Of a DNA stretch of 64,000 nucleotides, positions 1 through 9,000 are shown one piece after another. A program made the position numbers and the translations under genes. This DNA is from Drechslerella dactyloides (taxonomy: Eukaryota > Ascomycota > Orbiliomycetes > Orbiliales > Orbiliaceae): the NCBI GenBank assembly GCA_020064725.1, contig JAGTWJ010000010.1, positions 1,364,001 through 1,428,000 on the forward strand, read 5' to 3'. Position 1 is the first letter of the stretch. Every line of letters begins with the position of its first letter. The notes beneath the pieces were generated by a model. It was not told the DNA's origin. It saw only the letters and a list, made by a program, of their open reading frames with translations, and searched no databases.

Positions 1-1
1 G

Positions 2-1597
2 CAAGCGGCTTCTACGCTCAAAGAGTGGCTCGATCAGGACGAGCTTCTCGATGAGCTTGTCAATTCTCTGCCTTCGGGTAAGTATTTCCTCCCCTCCATC
101 TTCCTCAATTATAATTATATCAGAGCACTAGCTAACGAGGTCTACATCTATACAGGCAACGACGTCTCGGGTCATTCGGATGACCCCGTCGTTACGGTAC
201 TGGACATCGTCAGGTCCATTATCCCGGCGTTTCAGGAACACACCAGTGATTCCACGCCATCTCGTGCAGCGAGCCCTGAGAGTCTCGCGGACGACGAACC
301 TGCCGTTGAGACAGTTCAAGCGTCCGCCTCTCAAGCGTCATCCACACGCTGGGCCGACTACGATGACGAGGAGGATTACATTCCCGATATCCTCCAACCA
401 ACCGCAATGGAGCCTGCCGCTGTGATGGCTCCTGGAGGTCCCGCTGGCGACGATCCTGCCGTTGTGACGGCTCGGTCGTCAGCCCTCCCCGCGGACGGTC
501 CTCATACTTCCCTGGAACTGGCCGCTGAGAAAGTTCCTGAGCTTGCCGCTGTGATAGCTCACAGGGATCCCGCCGACTACGAGCCTGCCGCTGAGATGGC
601 TCTAGGGTCGGCTCCCTGGGGAAGTGGTCGTCAGACCCCAACGCACGAAGAAAGGGATATGGACGACGAAGAGAATGATGATGATGATGACCAGGGTATG
701 GGCGAAGAGGAAGTGGAGGACTGCGAACCCTCCAGCTTCCCTCCATACGAGTACCCGCACGCAAGTGAGATCCAGGACGCCTCGTTCACAGGCTACTGGC
801 TCGATGACAGCGACGACCGTCACTGCTATCTTGGCGAGAACGACTACCTTGTCAACGACTACGGGGAGTGCGTGAAGGAAGGCTACTTCTGGGACCGCCA
901 CCCGTTCACGGCACCAATGAGTGCATACGAGCAGTTGACGCTCGCGCATAACTCGGTGTCCATCGGGACACCGGGTGAGTTGCTTTCCAGGCGCACCGTG
1001 CCAGGCAATGGGCTGACCACTCGAAGGGACGAGTTTCCGGGCCTCAAAGGCATCGGCGAGAGGATGCGGGCGAAGTTCGCTGCTGCCGCAGCAAATGGAC
1101 CCCAACAGACCTCCACATGCCGACCGGAAACTGTCGTCCCTGTGGATATGCCATGCGCGACCACAGCCGTCATCGAGGAAGACAAAGAGGCTGAATCCAC
1201 AGAGAAGACAAAGGAGGGGAAACCCTGCGATGAGGTGGAGGTTGGGGTTGTCGAGATGACTGCCCCGCCTCCTGATGCCTCTGGGTCCTCCGACTCTCAT
1301 GATACCTCGAGCGCTTCTCTCACGGATACGACCCCGCCCACGACAGCTACGCCAACGCTTCCAACGCCAATGTCAACACCAGCACCCATGACTCCCCTGG
1401 AGTTCCTCATTTCCAGAGGACTCCACCTGGATAGACTTGGGCCTGGTCCGCCGCCGAGGAAGAAAGGGCGGATCTGGGAGCGTCGGCACTCCTGGGTAGC
1501 CAAGTGGCAGGGAGAGGTGCAGTCGCTAAGGACTGCGTACCACGACGTCGGCAACAAACTTGTCGACAAACTCACTATCCGCAGCGGCGCATGGTAG
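2..1597 (+). CDS. Acidic low-complexity protein, unknown function (5'-truncated)
   Basis: The gene enters the window already open. Exon 2-77 joins exon 156-1597 across a 78-base intron (GTAAGT donor, GCTAAC branch site at 131-136, TACAG acceptor). The frame stays open from base 2 to the TAG at 1595-1597, giving about 505 visible residues. I do not recognise the family. After the splice there is a stretch with six loose copies of a short Pro-Ala-Ala/Val unit (about 295-605), a run of Asp/Glu (DDEENDDDDD) near 660-700, a Tyr/Asp-rich patch (about 770-900), a Ser/Thr/Pro-rich linker, and a basic C-terminus containing PPPRKKGR. There is no signal peptide or membrane segment in the visible part. 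The first ATG downstream of the intron is at 407, but the open frame and clean splice upstream argue that the real start lies outside the window. Confidence 0.6.
   Translation, partial: QAASTLKEWLDQDELLDELVNSLPSGKYFLPSIFLNYNYIRALANEVYIYTGNDVSGHSDDPVVTVLDIVRSIIPAFQEHTSDSTPSRAASPESLADDEPAVETVQASASQASSTRWADYDDEEDYIPDILQPTAMEPAAVMAPGGPAGDDPAVVTARSSALPADGPHTSLELAAEKVPELAAVIAHRDPADYEPAAEMALGSAPWGSGRQTPTHEERDMDDEENDDDDDQGMGEEEVEDCEPSSFPPYEYPHASEIQDASFTGYWLDDSDDRHCYLGENDYLVNDYGECVKEGYFWDRHPFTAPMSAYEQLTLAHNSVSIGTPGELLSRRTVPGNGLTTRRDEFPGLKGIGERMRAKFAAAAANGPQQTSTCRPETVVPVDMPCATTAVIEEDKEAESTEKTKEGKPCDEVEVGVVEMTAPPPDASGSSDSHDTSSASLTDTTPPTTATPTLPTPMSTPAPMTPLEFLISRGLHLDRLGPGPPPRKKGRIWERRHSWVAKWQGEVQSLRTAYHDVGNKLVDKLTIRSGAW
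78..155 (+). other. Spliceosomal intron in the 5'-truncated gene
   Basis: The donor GTAAGT at 78, branch site GCTAAC at 131-136 and acceptor TACAG ending at 155 are all close to filamentous-ascomycete consensus. Its 78 bases are a multiple of three, so retention would keep the frame. Confidence 0.65.
295..605 (+). repeat. Degenerate in-frame repeat, about six copies of a 20-22 base unit
   Basis: Units resembling GAGCCTGCCGCTGTGATGGC recur near 295, 409, 453, 515, 537 and 580, in the same frame of the acidic protein. They encode variants of (D/E)-P-A-A/V-x-M/T-A. The copies differ at several bases and the spacing is irregular (about 22-115 bases), so this is an old, diverged tandem expansion. 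Confidence 0.6.
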
Positions 1598-4500
1598 CCG
1601 GCGGACCAGACGCCTCGCGCCCGGCTGCGTTTCTTTCTCTTTTCTTTTTTGCGCTTACTGTATTTCTTTTTGCGCTTAGTTATTTATTTCATTTTTCCTT
1701 TCCGTTCCCCGCAGTTTGCTTTACCGTTTATTTCGTGCTTTTCATCGTCCGCTTCTTTTTAAAAAGATAGATCTCGGTCGGGGTGTTTTTTTTGGTGTGC
1801 TTCCACGTTGGGTTTAACATTGTTTGCTTTAACGTTTCAAGCGTGCCGATTTATGCATGTTTGCTTTTGACCCGCGTCGATAATGTTTGCTCTAACTTAC
1901 TATTATATCAAATTGGTCTTAACCTTCGCCGCTGTCAGTCTTTTAAAGCTGATTGCCATTCCATGGTAGACTTGTAAGAACCCCTGCTGCGGGAAGCCGT
2001 TAGATGGTTCCCGCTCCCGATCGCGATTCGATCGAGCCCACTTGCTCCGCGAGGCCGTGGGACCGGGGCCCTCGAGATCTGTCTGTAGAGGTGCTCGGGG
2101 ACCCCTGCAGCTGTCGCGATCGTGATATTGGACAAACACGCTTGGCTGGTGGTGGGCTTCTGGAAGCTGAACTGTGTAGGAGCAGTCCGGCGCACCGCCA
2201 CGGCGGGAGGGCTGTGGCACTCCGCACTCCGCTGGAGGACGACGGGAACTCGGATGGAAGCTTCGAGAGGGCGATGAAGGTAAGTGTATACGGAGCTTCC
2301 TGTTTGATGCGGAGGAGAGACGTCACAGTTGAGCTGCTGCGGCGGATTCAGCTGCCAAGCTCCTGCATAGGGATGCGTTGCAGAGCTGCAGCTGTCATGT
2401 CACTTGGAGCTGTCAACTGAGTGGTACACATGTGTGACGATAGCAAGAATGGAAGAAGCAGCTTGAAACGGCCGACGGAGCTGCCGTGGTCTAGAAGCTA
2501 GGACGAGACAGACCGGAGACACCGCGCATCTCGCCGAATCCATTCCGAAAGCAATCCCAAAATAGCCAACGGAAGAGATCGATCGATTACAATTGGAAAG
2601 TCGACACTTCGTCCCTCTTCTTTCTTCTTTTGAGGCGTTGTGTTGGCAGCACAGTCCGTTGCACAAGGACTGCCGAAAACGGAAAGTTGCAGGGTTGCAT
2701 GGAGAAAACGGCAACACATTGCAACCGTCCGTCTCGAACCTCGGTCGGAGATCACGATGCCACCGAACAGCGACGCCTATACAACCACGCCGACAACCGC
2801 ATCGTTGGATGCGGGATCCTAAGCTACGGGCCTGGAGCATCGCGGGACCTCTGGCTAGCTTCCTCCAAGGCTCTAGCACACACGGGACCTATGAATACCG
2901 ACGGCGGATGGTCAAAGACGTCGAGGTGTCCTCAATCTCGACCGCAACAGTCCACCAACATACAACGCAACCTGCATCTCGAGCTTGCAGTGCTCCTGAT
3001 CACGTTGGTGGACACATGCACACTCCATTAGTAATATCAACATTTCGCAAAGACAACAGTTAGCACAACATTATCGCATTAACACATATCGCCACATGAA
3101 CAGAACGACACTGCAGCTGCACAGAGAGTTTCCTCCCAGCTCAGATGAATTACATTGTGACCTCCTCACGCTGCGTGTGCGAGCAGCATAATAGTGTCAA
3201 CTTGGGAGTTTCGATCCTACGCCCTCCCTGATCTCGCTGGACATGCCGTTCCAGTGCGCTTTCCTCGCCCGAAATTGCAAATCTCACGTGTCCTGATCTA
3301 TTGGCAAGAAACACTTGCGCACAGGTCCCGCATCGGCCTTCTTACACGATGCTTATCAAATTGTAATTAACGGAGCAGCCTCCTTCCGCACGGAAGCTTA
3401 GCAGCTCTATCCACGCACACTTCCAGATATTTCCATCCACACACCCAATATGCACGTTAAGCACCGTCACCCATGACCGGCGACTGGATGGATGGAACGG
3501 ACGGCAGACAAGGCAGGCCAGAGAGACTCGAGTCCACCTCTTTGAACCTCGCATCGTTCTGTATCTATAGTAAAACAACTAGGTAGGTATTTTTGTATAT
3601 ACTGGGTTAGTACGGTCAAGGCACGCCTGTCCGTGTGTGGGTGTGGTGTCTGCAGGCATGTCTGCAACTGGCTGCCGGCATGCTGTCCGGCTCCACCTTA
3701 CTCGTCAACACCCCAGCACGCTACTGCCCTGATTTTAGCTCTAAGCGCCCACTTTATATCACCCACATCCACACACATCCTAAGCTTATCTGGCTGCCGT
3801 TATGCAGACATCCATCCATCCAGATTCGTAACTACGGCACGTACGCACGTACGCACTATACTAAAGCGCGTTCAGGATTTGAGAAGAAAAAAACCTCGTA
3901 TTTAGCCATATATCCTATCGTGTAAGGTGAAGTTCATTGGACGGCAAAGGTAGCAAGGTAGACTACGCTCGCGCCGAACATCCATGACATGTATTTACGC
4001 CTCGGACCTGCAGATTCCACCATCACGATGAAAGAAGAAGTGAATGTCGCAAAGAAAGCACAGACACGGCACAGTAGAAGGCGTCAAAGTTTTTTGGGGG
4101 GTGTTTAATTGTATTTGCATTTTCAGAATCCCTTGCTTCTTTTTTCCCGCCAGCTATCTAAGATCCTTCCCGTTATTCCTCTTTTTCTCCTTCCTCTGGT
4201 TCGTTCGTTAATTTACATGAAAACGACAGACCAAGCTCGCTCGCTAAAGATATATCGTGAGAACTGTCGTGATTTTCCCACAGCTGCCGCGCGGGACTGT
4301 GAAGAAAGAACCAGACAGCCTCGAAGTTCCAGATAAAACCCACTCTTTAAAGTTGACTCGTAAGCCAGACTGACATCCTTTAAATCGCTACCGCCGAAGT
4401 AAAGGATGGCAGTCTGGTTTACGAGACAACTCACCTTGGAGCTCTGAAACCTGATAGACCTCTCGTTCGCGCTCCGGTCAATACGAACTGGGAGAGAAAA

Positions 4501-5096
4501 AATAAAAAGCAATAAAGAGGATATATCGAAGAGAAGGGGAAGGAAAAAATCCACGCGAAAAACCAAGAAAGATGCTAAAATACAGTAAATTTTCCATCCA
4601 ATGAGAAATCAAATAAACCACCCGCAGAGGTAAAAACACAGATTGTAGCAGACGTGATATTAAAGCAGCAAAAGATCAAAAAATGGTAAACCCCGTTTGC
4701 ACGGACAGTGTAGAAAGGGTTGGTGAAGAAAAAATCTCGATGGGGGGAAACTTGGCCAGGGCTTACCCCCAAAGAGGGTATATACAAGAGAGTGTGTGAA
4801 GAATCGAAGTTGTGGGCGAAGCGGGGAGGAAGGCACAATAGATGGGTAGGAGGGGAGAAGAGCGACAACGGTAAAGGGAACATTCACTCCATTTTCCCAA
4901 GGCAGGACAGGATGTGCAATGCGCGACCAGGTACATTAGACTTTGCAAGTGTGATCCAAAATAGACAGGATACAAAGGAAACTTTTGGACAGTGTTACCT
5001 GAACATCGCCCCTCTCGACAGAATAGTTGGTGGGATTCGTGGTCCCGATGAGCGGCGAACTAAGTCGCGCTGTAGTTGATCAATCAATTGATTGAT
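1598..5096. other. Intergenic region, no convincing gene
   Basis: A T/C-rich tract at about 1620-1700 is the likely 3' flank of the upstream gene. The open frames at 2000-3060 and 4575-5080 show no family resemblance, no splice-linked extension and no biased composition. The only clear structure is the foldback repeat at 4352-4430. The last 150 bases are probably the 3' untranslated region of the minus-strand repeat-peptide gene. Confidence 0.5.
4352..4430. repeat. Foldback inverted repeat, 30-base arms
   Basis: Arms at 4352-4381 and 4401-4430 are inverted complements with three mismatches out of 30, separated by a 19-base loop. One mismatch would be a G-U pair in RNA. The right arm holds TGGTTTACGAGACAACTC, found exactly again at 16715-16732 and in shorter form at 19114 and 63809. 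It may be a short MITE-like foldback element. No clear target-site duplication is visible. Confidence 0.7.
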
Positions 5097-5960
5097 TTAG
5101 CACTGATTCATGACGCACTTGCCACCAGGCTTAGCGACTGGAGCGGCGACGGGCTCAGCAATGGGCTCAGCGACAGGAGCACGCTTCTTCTTGCACTGAT
5201 TGAAGGCGCACTTGGGGTCGGCTTCAGGCTCGGCAACTGGAGCAGCGACGGGTTCGGCAACCGGCTCAGCAACAGGAGCGGCGGCACGCTTCTTCTTGCA
5301 TTGATTGAAGGCACACTTGGGGTCGGCTTCAGGCTCAGCAACTGGCTCAGCGACGGGCTCAGGAGCGGCAATGGGCTCAGGAGTGCGCTTGCACTGGTTG
5401 AAGATGCATCGAACCTTCTTCATGAACGGCTCCGGGGCTGGGACTGGGACTGGCTCGGCGGTGCGCTTGCATTGGTTGAAGATGCACCTGACTTTCCTGA
5501 GGAACGGCTCCGGAGCCGGCTCAGCAGTGCGCTTCTTCTTGCATTGGTTGAAGATGGTCTTGACGCAAGGAACGGGTTCGGGTTCGGCAACCGGCTCGGG
5601 AGCAGGAGCTGGCTCAGCAGTGCGCTTGCACTGGTTGAAGATGCAGCGGACCTTCTTCATCTTGGGAGCAGCAACTGGAGCTGGAGCCGGCTCCGGAACA
5701 GCGACGCGCTTCTTCTTGCACTGATTGAGGACACATTTTTTGGACGGCTCGGCGACTGGCTCGGCGACTGGCGCAGCTACTGGAATTGCGATGGGAGCAG
5801 CGACTGGCTCAGGAACGGGTGCAGCGACACGCTTGCGCTTGCACTGGTTGAAAATGGTCTTTGGGGGGCAACCGGGATCGGCCTCCGGATCCGCCAGAGG
5901 CAGAGCCTCGATGAGCGGGGCGGCGAGGATGAGGAAGGAGACGATGTTCTTGAGCTGCAT
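5097..5960 (-). CDS. Secreted repeat-peptide precursor (Kex2/Ste13-processed; alpha-pheromone-like)
   Basis: This single-exon 287-residue protein starts with a signal peptide (MQLKNIVSFLILAAPLIEA, cut around 19-20) and holds nine repeat units. Each unit has an X-Pro/X-Ala spacer, a short core ending in NQC, and then KR, KRKR or KKKR. The last core ends the protein without a basic site. The cores in order are GCPPKTIFNQC, SKKCVLNQC, KMKKVRCIFNQC, CVKTIFNQC, FLRKVRCIFNQC, FMKKVRCIFNQC, KCAFNQC twice, and GGKCVMNQC. Each core has two cysteines. Spacers are even in length, with Pro or Ala at every second position, as a Ste13-type dipeptidyl aminopeptidase would need after kexin cleavage. That layout is known from fungal alpha-factor precursors and other Kex2-processed repeat proteins. 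The cores are not the familiar W-C-x-x-x-G-Q-x-C pheromone. A RiPP (dikaritin-like) precursor is the alternative, but no UstY-like gene is seen nearby. Confidence 0.85.
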   Translation of the reverse strand: MQLKNIVSFLILAAPLIEALPLADPEADPGCPPKTIFNQCKRKRVAAPVPEPVAAPIAIPVAAPVAEPVAEPSKKCVLNQCKKKRVAVPEPAPAPVAAPKMKKVRCIFNQCKRTAEPAPAPEPVAEPEPVPCVKTIFNQCKKKRTAEPAPEPFLRKVRCIFNQCKRTAEPVPVPAPEPFMKKVRCIFNQCKRTPEPIAAPEPVAEPVAEPEADPKCAFNQCKKKRAAAPVAEPVAEPVAAPVAEPEADPKCAFNQCKKKRAPVAEPIAEPVAAPVAKPGGKCVMNQC

Positions 5961-6003
5961 TGTGGCAGATGGTGAATTGACAGATATGGGGAGCTTCCGA
6001 TAG

Positions 6004-6029
6004 CTTTATATATAGAGGATATATATAAG
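6004..6029 (-). promoter_or_regulatory. Candidate TATA boxes of the repeat-peptide gene
   Basis: On the minus strand TATATATAAAG lies 44-54 bases upstream of the ATG at 5960, and a second TATATATA-type box lies at 6019-6029. A strong TATA box so close to the start suggests a short leader and high, probably regulated, expression. This is inferred from position and sequence only. Confidence 0.45.
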
Positions 6030-9000
6030 AGGTGGCGAGCAGGATCGAAGCGGTGAAGCTATCGAAAGGTAAAGTCGCAAGGTGGGAAGCGAAGGAAGCC
6101 TGCGAGATTGATCTGGTGATCGTCTGTTGATGATGTTGGAGTATCCTGGTGAGTGATGGAGGAAAAGAGGAGTGATGATCAGGGGAGTTGGGCGAAATAT
6201 ATAGACGAAAGAATCTCGAGCGGTTCCCAAAGATGATACCCTTGGAGTGTGTATCCCCAGCTGTGGGATAGCACTATGCTGCTATTGAGACCTCCAAGTT
6301 GATAATTCCAGGTTAAGGTTTCGCAAAAGGAAAGAAAGATGGTGGAAGAAAAGAAAAAACCATTCTCTTTCGTTTTTTTTTTTTCTTTTCGAAAAGATGC
6401 TCTGTTCTGTGCTGAATGACTGATTGGGATGGGTTGGAGCGCGATGCTCTGCCGTGCCTGTTCCGCCGTGGTTTTGTGAGGTGAAGTGAACAGAGTGAGA
6501 GAGCTCGAGTTCCAGGCCTGTGGATACACAATGTTTCTTGCTTATATTTTCTTTTTCCTCTTGTGTCTTTCCTTTTTCCGCGTCGGCATCTTTGCTTTTC
6601 GCGGCGCTCAGTTAGCTCGCAGCTGAGACTGTTCGATAGAGGTTGCAAGACTGGCCAAAACAGTTGAGAGCTATGACTCTTGGCGCGGACGGGGAGGAGT
6701 TGACGTTGTTGGAGTGCGATAAAGAGCTGTGGCATGGCAGGAAAGGAGCGAGAGCCCTGCCTCGAAACTATGCTGGAGCTAGTGGTGTCTGCTGGGTGAT
6801 AAAATTAGGCGCCGGCGTTCCGTATTCGTCCATAGGTTGGAAGGGGTTGTACCTTCTGCCGGCGGTGCGTAGATGATCTCATAGTGGCAGAAAGTCCCGA
6901 AGCTAAGCATCCGCTACACTCCTCGCAGCCGGATCCGAGCGCAGGAGACGGCCTGCAGAAGAGACGTCGCAGAAAATTATTTTTCTGCTCGATCGTGAAG
7001 CAGGAGGGCGAGGAAACAGCAGATGCAGCCGGGCCAATCGCTTCGGTCGCATGCCGCGCCGGGCACATACTGAACAGCTCTCTCGTCACCTTCAAGCTCA
7101 TCAGCATTGACGATGCAATGTTGTATCTCCACGGCAGTAAAAATAAAATTTTGCGCTGGAAAAAATTTAAAAAAGTGCAGAGCAACGTCGTCCATACGAA
7201 TTGCGAGCGAATCCTGCCGCAGTCAATGCGCTCTGCGGTGTCTCTCAGTCGTTGGACGATAATTTCACGGGCTCGTCAGCAGGTGTCGTGCGTAGAAAGG
7301 CCAGCGCTAGAGACCGGTGCGCCCATTGGCCGTGCTGCCGGGCATCGACTGGGCCTTGTGCGACGTCGTCCCGGCCAGCCAGTAATGACCCCGGACAGGT
7401 CCGGCGGCGGTGAAGATTTAAAATTTCGCACAAAAGTCACGGGAATCGTGTTTCAGGGTGCTGGCAGCAGAGCGATTCTGCAGAGCAACGCCGAGGCCAA
7501 TCGGCAAATTGGAGGTAGCGAGCGGTCTGTAAAGAGCTCGGGGACCTGCTATAGGGAAGGTACAGGCCGCCTGGAAAAAAGGACGCTGTAACGTTTCGCC
7601 CCACTCTTCAGCGCCCGCCGCCCGCCGCGATTGGCCGGGCGAGAGAGCTGGCGGTGGCATGGCGGTGCTCGGCCAGCAGATTCGATCAAGGTGTGTGAGA
7701 GGGCAAGGAAAGTGGCCAGGCTTCGCGGTCCACCTTGAATGAGGTTGTGATCCCGTTGCAATATCCATTATATCACCCGCAATTTGCGTTGGCCGCGATA
7801 ATACTCGTAGTAATTCCCTGATTAATTTTCGGTGTGTGTATTTTTACAACACTCGTCGCCAATACAGCTGCTCCCAATGGCCGACGCACCGCTGCACGGG
7901 CACACCACCTCGCTCTGCCTCAGTCATCCATCAGTCACATCCGCCCTTCTCTTTGCCGTCTGGTCAGGTACGCGCGAAGCCGGTGTGGATGGCTGGCTCA
8001 GTTTCCTGCAGTTGGCATCTCCCAGCCAACGTTTCGCGTCTCGTTTCAACAGTTAAATTAACTCTCTTCTTATTCAGCTCGATAATTGTATGATATCGTG
8101 TAGGCTTTGTACGTGAGTATAGCTATCTGTCTGTCAGAGACAGACAGTCCGTCAGTCCGCATCCATCGCAGCGCGCCCGTGGGAGCGGGCGGCCGATATC
8201 CCAGCCGGATCAGGATAGCTTCTGGACGACCTGGCCACTTCTCCGCTCTTTCTTCTTCCATCTGTGACTATACTCGAAGTGCGGAATCGCACGCCAACAT
8301 CGTTGCAGAATGTTGGAACCTGTTGGTTCGGGCAGTCCCTCTCATGCGGCTGGCGCACGGCTCGGTCTCCCAGGCGATTCCACTCAGCTATCAGAATAAG
8401 CGAACGAACGAGGCTGCAGCGGCAGGGGGGCCATGGAACCTGGTTGCGAGAAAAGCACGCAGTGGAGTCTGCAGACTTTTGCATTTTAAACCTGCAGCTG
8501 CATCGGGCCAAGGTCGCTCAACCGCCATGGCTGGCTGTCTCAGGAATCTTCCTCGGATTCGGTACTCTAACACCTATTTTCTTCCTGACTGGACAAGGGA
8601 GCGCCCAATTTAAAAATTTCCCACACCTCGCGATGAGCATCGACTGATATCGAGCCGTGGCTGCTGGTCGACCGGTCGCTTCCTGCTCCCACCCATGTCA
8701 CTCGTGCATGCATGCAGCATCGTGCAGAAATGCAGGTTCTTTTTTTTAAACTTTTTCTTGTTCCCCCTTCGCGTCGTTTTTGGTTTTTTATTATTTGGCC
8801 GGGCGAGAAAACGGTCGTCGTTATTGGTCTTCCCTCGATTTTAAGCGGGTCCTCGCTGCTCGCCCTGAGCCGTCTCTGCTGTTTCAATGTTAAACTCCCA
8901 CGACTTCTTCGACGTTTGATTTGCGAGATTCTGTGCTTCTCCTGCGCATGACCTCGAGTAGCCTCCTCGCCGGCGGCTCTTTCTGTGAGCTCGGCTCTCT

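Noticed and set aside
5097..5960. Dikaritin-type RiPP gene cluster
   Set aside because: The precursor would fit, but no UstY/DUF3328 oxidase, tyrosinase or methyltransferase gene lies within the flanking 10 kb, so a cluster is not supported here.
5076..5975. Plus-strand frame of 299 residues rich in Leu/Ser/Gly repeats
   Set aside because: Its repeats are the antisense shadow of the nine-unit peptide precursor, which has a signal peptide and processing sites on the minus strand.
6884..7591. Plus-strand frame of 235 residues in the gene desert
   Set aside because: It has no domain, no codon bias comparable to the real genes, and no splice partners. It is compatible with chance in GC-balanced DNA.
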